From positions 1,394,060 through 1,458,059 of the forward strand of contig QEOQ01000274.1 of the NCBI GenBank assembly GCA_010279815.1: DNA of 64,000 nt. The letters are read 5' to 3'. Positions 56,081-64,000 of the stretch are shown piece by piece (within the stretch, counting starts at the first letter, position 1; each line of letters begins with the position of its first letter). The position numbers and the translations under genes are program-made. The notes beneath the pieces are model-generated. The model did not search any database. It saw only the letters and a program-made list of their open reading frames with translations, and had not been told where the DNA came from. Source of the DNA: Brachionus plicatilis (taxonomy: Eukaryota; Rotifera; Eurotatoria; Ploima; Brachionidae).

Positions 56081-56669
56081 TAGTAATCTTTTCCTTTTTA
56101 AAAAATCGGTTCCTTGATTCTTATTCGTAATGAAGAGAATTTCGTTTTATGGAGGTTCGTTATACGAAGGATCAACTGGAACAAGAGTTTAAATCTTAAT
56201 TTTGTTCCTCTAGCTATTGACAACGAACCCTTATATATACTCCCTTATAGAAAATATGTTCTTTTTAGAATTTATTTTTAGCTTTAGTTTAGGATAGACG
56301 TCCATTTTATTCTTTTTGTCCTTTTTTAGTCAAAAAGAATGTTCTTTTGTACTTTTTAGAAATTATTCAAGATCTTATACTTGTTTGTCTTTCAGTCAAA
56401 AAGATTGATTTTTAAGAATATTAAGTTTTTCTCTGTAAATTTAATTAACCCTATTCCCTAAAACCAATTTCTCTATTTTTTCTGTTTAAAAAAATATCCC
56501 CTTAAATTAAACCCTAATTTGACAAAGCTCAAAAATATGGCTAATTTAAGGCGAATTTTTCTTTAACTAAAAGAAGGCAAAAAGTACAAAAATGACGTCT
56601 TTTCTTAGCTAAGATCTGAATAAACCTCTAAAAAGTACAAAAAGAACATTTATGGGTCCATTAAAACAT

Positions 56670-57235
56670 ATAACGGGTGATGCATAAGTAAATGGAAAAA
56701 AATTAAAAGCGAATATCTCAAAAAATAAAAATGATATTAAGTTGTGTTTTTTTTATGTTGTAAAGTATTTATTTTTTAAATAGAATTATGATTTTTAAAT
56801 AATGAAAAAAACTCTATCGTGGCCGATTTTCCTGAGATTTGCTTTGACACCAGCCATAAGGGATTTCACAAAATTTAAGTCATTCAACTTTAATTTAATA
56901 CGGTTAATCAGTTGTTGTTCAGTTGAGGCTTGCCAACCTTCCTCGTATACTTTTTCACTTAAACAACCCCAAAAATTTTCGATTGGACGCGCTTGAGGAA
57001 TATTTGCCGGGTTGATATCCTTGGTCACCTAATTTACATTTTCGTTCATCCATGTTGTGCTTAGAATAGAAAAGTGAGCAGATGCTAAGTCAGACCAAAA
57101 TATGTAGTCAAGATCTTGACGATACTCATGTTTAAAAAGAAGAAGGCGTTTATTAAAGCATCATACTTAAATTAAACCTTTTTCCCGTAAATCCTTGCGA
57201 GATCATGCGTGGAACTCTTGATCTTTAGGTATACC
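56670..57235 (-). pseudogene. Tc1/mariner-like transposase 3' fragment
   Basis: The minus-strand frame shows DYIFWSDLASAHF followed by DINPANIPQARPIENFWGCL and VYEEGWQASTEQQLINRI, the last part of the DDE domain of Tc1/mariner (IS630) transposases. A stop interrupts the frame just before VTKDINP, and the N-terminal DNA-binding part is absent. The plus-strand end ATAACGGGTGATGCATAAG near 56670 may be its terminal repeat. Confidence 0.75.
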
Positions 57236-57251
57236 AAAAAATTCATGCCTT

Positions 57252-57354
57252 TACAGCTTGCTTGAGACAGTAGACTTTATCAGCGAAGCAATTCATACGA
57301 GAGAAAGAACTGATGTTGTGTACCTGGACTTTGGCAAGGCGTTTGACAAAGGGT
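57252..57354 (+). pseudogene. Reverse transcriptase fragment
   Basis: The plus-strand frame gives ETVDFISEAIHTRERT then VVYLDFGKAFDK, the catalytic-motif-A region of CR1/jockey-type reverse transcriptases (usually DFSKAFD). It is only about 34 codons and stops at once; G+C-richer than its flanks and from a different LINE than the two above. Confidence 0.7.
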
Positions 57355-59130
57355 GAACGTTTAGTTCATATATTTTTTTAAAGGGATAAAATAAAGAAAA
57401 ATAATTCAAAAAAATTTATCAATTTTTATCAGAATAATAATTTTTCGTAATTTTTCATTGACAGTAGATTGAAAAAATTTTTTTTCAAGAGTCAATAAAA
57501 CGTAAAAACATTTAAAATTTGTTCTAAAAAGCAATTTTAAATTTATTTAATCTTAAAATTTTTCTATTAAAGTTTATAGCATAATTTTTGCGAAAAAAAA
57601 ATCTATAAGTACATTTCTATGAAATATTTTTCTACCTAAATTTATTCTATGAGCTTTGTTTAATTTTATTAATTTTGGGCTTGTATTTAATATTGCACTA
57701 TAAATTAATCAGAAGTTGCACTTTTTTTAATACCAAACCGCACTATATTATTTCCAAAAAGTAAAACATTATTTTATGTGCACTGAATTATTGGGTTTTT
57801 TACCAAAATAATTCAAATCAGAACTTTTATATTTCAAAACTTTACTATATAAATCACCTGGCACTTAAATAATTTTTGATTTTTACTAAAATAATTTCTG
57901 AGTTGCATTAAAATAATTTCTAATTTGAACTAAAATAATTTTAAATATTAATTTAGACTTTATATTTATTTTTATTTTCAAAAAAGCTTATTTTATTTTA
58001 TTTTCCGTCCCTTTAATAAATTCTTAGCGGCTACTTATTTAGAAATTAAAACAATTTAGAGCCAGTTACTCAACGATAGATCATCATGGCATGGCAAGTT
58101 TCCAGAAATTCAAAACTTAAGTGCTATTTGAATTTCTAATTTTTGACTTAAAATTCGTAAACTACGTCCTTTGAAACCCTAGATTTCATTTATTTTTGGG
58201 GGACAAAAAAAAAATTTTATATCCAGGTGTCTAAACAGAACTAACCCTTTAAAAAGTTGTAGATCTTTCAGACTCAATTACTCAAAGATAAAATAAAAAT
58301 CTTTTTTAAAATTATATATATTCTGAAAGAGCAAAAAATTTTCTAAACCCTGGTATATAGTTTTGTTTGAAAAAAAGGGTGTGCCAATTTTTATTATTGA
58401 AAAAAAGCCAAAAAGAATACTTTTTTTCAGTTTAATTGTATGTAGTCCCAGAGATTACTTAATAAACCATTTTTTTTTTATTTTAAACATAACTACACAA
58501 AATTCTGAACAATTCTATTGTTTTACTTTTTTGAATTTATGTTTTATTTTATTTAAATAAAGTATTAAAATCATGTGATTTGATTTGAATTTTGAGTATT
58601 TTAACTTTATTGACAATTTTTTGAATATTTTAAATAAATATTGAAACCAATCCCATTTAATATTATTATTATGCCATCAAAGTCTAAATTTATTCGTTCT
58701 CGCATTAGTAATTTTTTCAGTCATCTCAACCTACTAAACATTGAATAAGTGTCTTGATTTAAAGTGTTTTAAGGTAGATTATTTTTATTATTGCTCTTTT
58801 AAAAGAGCATGTTCTGTTTATTTTTACTGATTTTAAAAATTTACATATCCTAAATTTTCGCCAATTCGCAAAAATTGAGTTAAGTTACTTGAATTCCTTT
58901 AATTTTAGGTAAAATCAGAAAAGTTAAAAAGAGTAAATTTATCAGATTTGACACGAATCTACTAAAATCTGCTAAAATTTCCACAAAACCAAAAGGGACA
59001 AATAATGTCACTTTTGTTATTTTTGCTGTTTTGTTCCTTTTTTTTCAAAAATTTATGGAAAATTTCGGTAAGTTCATGTCAAATCTGATAAATTAAATTT
59101 TTCATTTTATTTTAGACTTTAAGGAAATTC
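57355..59130. other. A+T-rich DNA, no gene
   Basis: No coding or repeat structure beyond simple A+T-rich sequence. Confidence 0.45.
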
Positions 59131-60039
59131 GGGTCTTGCCTGTTATGTGACCAGTGACTTTATGTCGATTTGGTGACCAGGTATTTTTTCTGACTGGTCA
59201 CATATTCACTAGTCACCCAATATGTGTTCAGGCAAAATTATTTATTTCGTAAAAATGTTTATAAATAATTTTAACCTGATCACCTAAATAAACATCTGGT
59301 CACGAAAATTTTGCAATTGGTCACATAAATTTCTTTTAAGTTAAATAAAATTTAATTGAAAATATAATAAAATAATTGTAGTTGCAACTATACTTGTAAG
59401 ATTTGATTTTTTCTCATTATTGTTAATGTAATATGAAAATATTTTTAAGCGATGATGTAAAATTGAAGTTATATTAATAATAATCAAAAAGTTTTTACTA
59501 TTATTTAGAAAAAAATGGAAAACGAGAATGATGAAAAAAACATTTTTAACAAAATTGTAGATTTAGGCTTAATATTTGCTGTGTAAAAATGTACGAAAGA
59601 AAATTGTAGGAAAAAAGCTCAAAATATGAACTTAAATTAGAAAAGTTTTCAAAAATTGCATCAGAAGCTCGAATTGCTTCTGAAGCGACACAGTCTGCTA
59701 TAAAAAAAGTTCTTAGCAAACATAAAAACCCAATAGCTTGCTCGGTGAATGTGCGGGAAATTAATGAAAAATGAGCGTGGTGTAAAGCAACACATCGCAA
59801 AAATGCATAAATAATTTTTTTTTATTGAATTTGTATAATTTTAAATTAATATATAAATTGGTCACTTAAATAATAAAATTTAAAAAAAAAATCTTTATTT
59901 TAATAATAATATTGTCTGGTCAAATATTAGGTGACCAGTGAATATGTGACTAGTCAGAAAAAAAACCTGGTCACCAAATCGACATAAAGTCACTGGTCAC
60001 ATAATATGTGACCAACTGATCACATAAAAGGCAAGACCC
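59131..60039. mobile_element. hAT-like foldback element with GGTCACATA sub-repeats
   Basis: Left end GGGTCTTGCCTGTTATGTGACCAG and right end CTGATCACATAAAAGGCAAGACCC pair, and the arms (about 95-110 bp) contain repeated TGTGACCAG/CTGGTCAC units. The flanks GGAAATTC and AGAAATTC look like an 8-bp target duplication (7 of 8), as in hAT elements. The interior has a decayed plus-strand frame (MENENDEKNIFNKIVDLG, then KCTKENCRKK, then SEARIASEATQSAIKKV) interrupted by stops and a frameshift. Confidence 0.65.
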
Positions 60040-60700
60040 AGAAATTCTATTTATAATTATTTTTTTCTAATGACTAAAATCTTTAAAAATAAATTGAGTT
60101 TATTAAATATTTACTTGAATTCTGGCTTTAAAAAAATTTGCGATTAAAAATTTTTTTTCGAATTTTGCTACTAAACAAAAACACAATATAAAAATGCTAA
60201 AATCTAAGTTTTGACGAATCAAAAAATGCTTTGTAAATTCTAACCATCAATATAATGATTTTGAACTATGCAATAATTTAAAATTAAAAAAATTTTGAAT
60301 TTGGGAAATATTATGTTATTATATTATGAATCCAAATCAACTTTAAGTGGCGGTACAGAGGATGTATCAGTTGCTCCAATTTATAAAACATGTTTTGGTC
60401 GGTCCGAATTAAAAACCTGGCGTCTTTTATATTTTTTTTGATTTTTGGAATGAAATTCACAATGCCTCTATTTTTTATGCATTTGAATGTAAGTTATTTT
60501 AACATCTATAAAAGTGATTTTTAATTTTTTGATTTATCTTTTAAAAAGGTTAAAAAAACTTAAGATAAATTGATGTTCTAATCAGCTAAAATTTGTATTT
60601 GATTTTATTTTTAGAATTTATTCTCAAGAAAAAATTTATTTTTAAATAAAAGATAAAATAATTTAAAAATTTTTGAAGATTTAACATTCGCTACACGTCA
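60040..60700. other. SCFD1 3' flank with a repeat copy
   Basis: Contains the family member related to 51401-51850 at about 60175-60480 (GGCGGTACAGAGGATGTATCAGTTGC and AACATGTTTTGGTCGGTCCGAATTAA). No gene. Confidence 0.5.
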
Positions 60701-63122
60701 CTACATGCTTTTTCCTAATTTACCAAACTAAAAACAAGAATTAAATTAAGTCTAAAATACTAGATAAAAAAACAAAACAAAATACTTGTCGGACTAAGTC
60801 TGATCCATTAATCAAATCCGTACATCCGTAAATTATTCGCTTTGGATAACCATTAGCTGCTTTAGCCTAAACAATTAAAAAATTAAAAACAAAATTAAAG
60901 GAAAATTCAAAATTACTTTAGCGTGATCAAGAAGATTCTGATATTCGATATAGTTTCCTCCTCCGACAACAAACACCAAAGCATCGCTAACTGGATTGCG
61001 TATTCTGTTGCCATCACTCTTTATTAATTTTGGATCAAAGTATCTGTAGTCATCGGTTTCGGGCGAAGCTCTTTGTTCCATTAAGTTTTCAGTAATGCGA
61101 GTAATTGGGAATTTCTTTTACAAACAAAAATAAAAAAAATAGCCTAAAAAGAATAAATTTTTATTACATTTTGTTTGACAACTAAATTTTTAACGCCCTC
61201 CATAACAAATTTTGAACTCTTGGACAACAGGTTCGAAAATTTACTTTAAAAAATTTTTTAAAATTTAAAAATTTTTTTGGAAATTAATTCTACTTGACTG
61301 TTCCAGTCATAGAATCACCATACTGGTTTGAATAATTCATTTTGCTTATTGTTTTATAGCTTTTGATGTAACTTATTGATCCCATGTCACAATTGATTTC
61401 TCTTAATTTTGGAATCAAGTAATCGTCGAATTCGGATTGAGATAAATTTTGATTGCAAAGGTAGTAGATTATGATTAGCCTTAATTTATCATCATTTGTT
61501 CCGGCTAAATTAAGGTAAGATATTTTTGATTTTTATCTAAAAAATATTTAAAAAAACCTTCTGGATCATTTAGAATTTCCATTATTGATTTTTCCTAAAG
61601 CAAGATTAAGAATAAAAAAAAAAAAAATTTGTTTAAATTTTACCAATGTAGCTTTTCCCATAATTTTCTCCTCAGTTTCATAAAAAATATCCAGCTTTCT
61701 TTTCTTAAAAAATAAAAAAAAACTATTTAAAAAAAATATTTTAATATGATCTTTTACTTTAATATGATCGAGCAATGATGTAGCAATATTTGTATGCATT
61801 TCTAAAAATCGTTTCATTTCGGTCAATTCAGGTAGAGAACTAATGGCATTTGATAACTTGGATGTTTCATTAAAAAAATCCTCATTTTTTCCATCAACTG
61901 AATTCTTCAAACTTTGAATTTTGCTATCATGTTGTTTGTATTTTTCCAGTTCTTCTTGAACCGATTCGGCAACGACTGGAAAAGGGTTGCCTTTTTGTTG
62001 TTTCCAAAATTTGTCTGTATTAAGCAAGTCGTATAATTTATTTTCCTTGTTTGTCGCGTGAGGAGCATCGGAATCAGTTTCCAAATTAATTCTGTTCAAT
62101 TCAAGCTCGAACACATCATGCAATAGCGCCTGGTAAGTCCAAGTGTGATGAAGCGGTGTTGCCAAGTCAAAATTACGGTCTAGTAAAACTAACAATGGTC
62201 TCTGAAAAGCGATCTGACTAGATGAATCATTTAAAAATAAAGAATTTCTCGCATCACGCAAATTTTCTCTTATTTTTTTATCCAACCTCTTTGAATAAAA
62301 ATAAATTTTTTTTTTTTAAAATTAATTTAATACTTCAGCCACGTATTCTGCAGCAGTTCCTTTAGCACATCGAATAATAGGTACAGACCCCATAGTTACA
62401 AACACCGCAAAAAGACCATCAGCTATGATATTAATCATTTCATTCATTTCACTTTCAGTGACATCTCCCTTATTTAATGCTAAAAAAAATAGAAAATAAT
62501 CTTTTAAAAAGACAGAGAGTACCGTAATAGGATACAAGATCTTTATTTTTGTGCTGTAAACAAAAAAGCTCATCTTCAAGGCTTATAAAATTTGAATATT
62601 GGTCAAATATTTTGTTTATTTGTTGGACACAATTTGCAGAAATTGCTGCTTGGGCAATATCTTCGAGAAGAGTACGAGGTATTGGAGACACGAAATTCAG
62701 ATAGTATGACTCATACAATTCATTTTTCAAGTCTTGGCATAGGCGAGCAACATTTTCGGCAGTGGGGGATACAAAATAGACAGCAGGGACATCTGGAATA
62801 GGGTCTCGGTCGGTATTAAGCAAACTGTTAAAAAAAATTGGAAAATTTTAAAAAGAAAATATATATATTAGATAAAAGTACAGGTAGGCAGTTACACCCA
62901 GATCTCTTAGTTCTTTAACTGAGAGTAATGGTGAAATGATGTCTTGGCCAAACTCGTCATAGATTAAAATTTTCCATTGTGGTTCATCTAAATTTGGATT
63001 TGATGACAAAGGCTGGTTAAAGTTTAGCATAGATTTGAGTGTTTCTATAAAAAATATTTTGATGTTGTCTTTTATTTGATGTAAAAGTTACCTATTTGTC
63101 TTTCCCGGATTGAAACGGACAT
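60701..63122 (-). CDS. SCFD1: SLY1 (Sec1 family domain-containing 1), SM protein of ER-Golgi SNAREs
   Basis: Twelve exons: 63092-63122, 62882-63044, 62523-62824, 62334-62479, 61758-62288, 61644-61703, 61558-61594, 61294-61504, 61168-61243, 60917-61114, 60786-60866 and 60701-60727; 620 residues, every phase consistent. Blocks follow human SCFD1 throughout: MSVSIRERQ, KILIYDEFGQDIISPLLSVK, TDRDPIPDVPAVYFV, LYESYYLNFVSPIPRT, ATPLHHTWTYQAL, SSLPELTEMKR, SKFVMEGVKNLV, SPETDDYRYFDPKL and FVVGGGNYIEYQNL. SLY1 binds syntaxin-5/Sed5 and drives SNARE assembly in ER-Golgi and intra-Golgi transport. The last exon is only nine codons (FGKLGKSM and stop), supported by the in-phase acceptor and the matching end of the human protein. 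Introns are 41-57 bp. Confidence 0.95.
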
Positions 63123-64000
63123 TGTTGGCTAAGGTAAAAGAAATCGTAAAAGTTTTTTGTTTATCCGTAGCACTTGATTTATTATTTGGATTTTAATTTA
63201 AAATTATGTGACGTGTGTTTAAAAGTAGAATTGAAAATTTAAAATTTTTTCGAATGCTTGCATAGAAAAATAAGAAATATTAAAATTAAATTTCTATTTT
63301 ATTTAAAACTTACTAAACATTAGAACTAACTCTAAACAATCGCAAAATTTATAAACTTTTTTTAGTGAAGTGAAGAATATTTAAATTAAAATGTAGATAA
63401 ATCATTTAATATTTTTCTAAATATTTGGAATCTGTATCGAGAATTCGTATGAAAAAAAATTAAATTTGTTTTTTCATTTAGTTCTAAATGAGTACAGGGT
63501 TTGATAAATAATTCATAGCAACTGTATACTTGAATTTTCATATTCTTTAAAATTTTGTACTGATTTTCAAACTCATTTTTTAGCAATAATCTATGAGTTT
63601 CAAACGTTTTATTGATTAAAAATTATTGATTTGAGAATTAAATCTAATTGTACAATAATTGTTATTAAAATATAAAGTAAGAATTGTCAGAAATATAGTA
63701 AATTGCTACAAAAATATAAATTATAAATTATAAACTAGTTATATGATTAAACAAGATAGAGACTAGCTCTCGCGTTTTGGCTGTTGGAATCATTGCGAAG
63801 ATCTGTTAAATTATTCAATTAAAATTATTAAATTATCATTATTTTTTTTGAAAATTTTTAATTTTAAAATCTATTGCTAGCATTGATTTTTAAAAATTAA
63901 AATTAATTGAGATAGATTTAAAACAAAATTTCCAAAAAAAAATTTTTGCTGATATATCATTTGAAAATCTTGATCGATTTTTTGATCTTCATAATTCAAC
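63123..64000. other. SCFD1 upstream flank, no gene seen
   Basis: A+T-rich with a slightly G+C-richer patch at 63757-63805 (GAGACTAGCTCTCGCGTTTTGGCTG). The SCFD1 promoter should lie near 63123-63200. Confidence 0.4.

Noticed and set aside
59546..59800. 84-residue minus-strand ORF
   Set aside because: Antisense to the decayed plus-strand frame of the hAT-like element, which has better protein-like character.
63386..63586. 66-residue minus-strand ORF upstream of SCFD1
   Set aside because: A+T-driven composition, no splice partners and no motif.

Overview
The window is metazoan nuclear DNA: very A+T-rich, with mostly short GT-AG introns (about 45-60 bp) in conserved animal genes and dense transposon debris between them. 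Gene content (Mesh-type NIDO/AMOP/VWD protein, DEG/ENaC channel, CGRRF1, CCDC61) points to a small invertebrate. The composition and short introns would suit a monogonont rotifer such as Brachionus, but that is an inference and not a demonstrated identity.

Layout. 1-4970: minus-strand Mesh/SUSD2-like adhesion protein, nine exons, running off the left edge. 5-9 kb: A+T-rich DNA with a truncated pogo-like transposase and a weak two-exon gene candidate. 9233-17765: an 8.5-kb block bounded by ~670-bp inverted arms, carrying an almost complete CCHC/APE/RT LINE, a BED-finger remnant and a small membrane-type ORF. 19.7-22.1 kb: intronless, strikingly G+C-rich RBM25, then an assembly gap. 22474-28491: TRAPPC6, whose first intron (5.4 kb, GC donor) swallowed a decayed FLYWCH-MULE-SWIM transposase and several palindromic elements. 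28.5-32 kb: palindromic elements. 32338-33804: single-exon DEG/ENaC channel with a hairpin over its start codon. 37252-43022: tight cluster of CGRRF1 (minus), NAA30 and CCDC61 (plus). 43653-43913: small secreted cysteine-rich protein (minus). 47726-48516: RAB1. 50382-50452: tRNA-Gly(GCC), minus. 52343-53011: CHTOP, minus. 54.7-57.4 kb: graveyard of LINE, mariner and RT fragments. 59131-60039: hAT-like foldback element. 60701-63122: SCFD1/SLY1, minus, twelve exons.

Functional themes: three genes act in ER-Golgi traffic (TRAPPC6 in TRAPP, a Rab1 regulator; RAB1 itself; SLY1 in ER-Golgi SNARE assembly), and two in mRNA processing/export (RBM25, CHTOP). Nothing in the sequence suggests they are co-regulated; the linkage may be chance. 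I found no prokaryotic system, CRISPR array or phage. The most unusual structures are the large palindrome-bounded block, the homology between its arms and the RBM25 5' flank, the base composition of RBM25, and the inverted repeat over the DEG/ENaC start codon.
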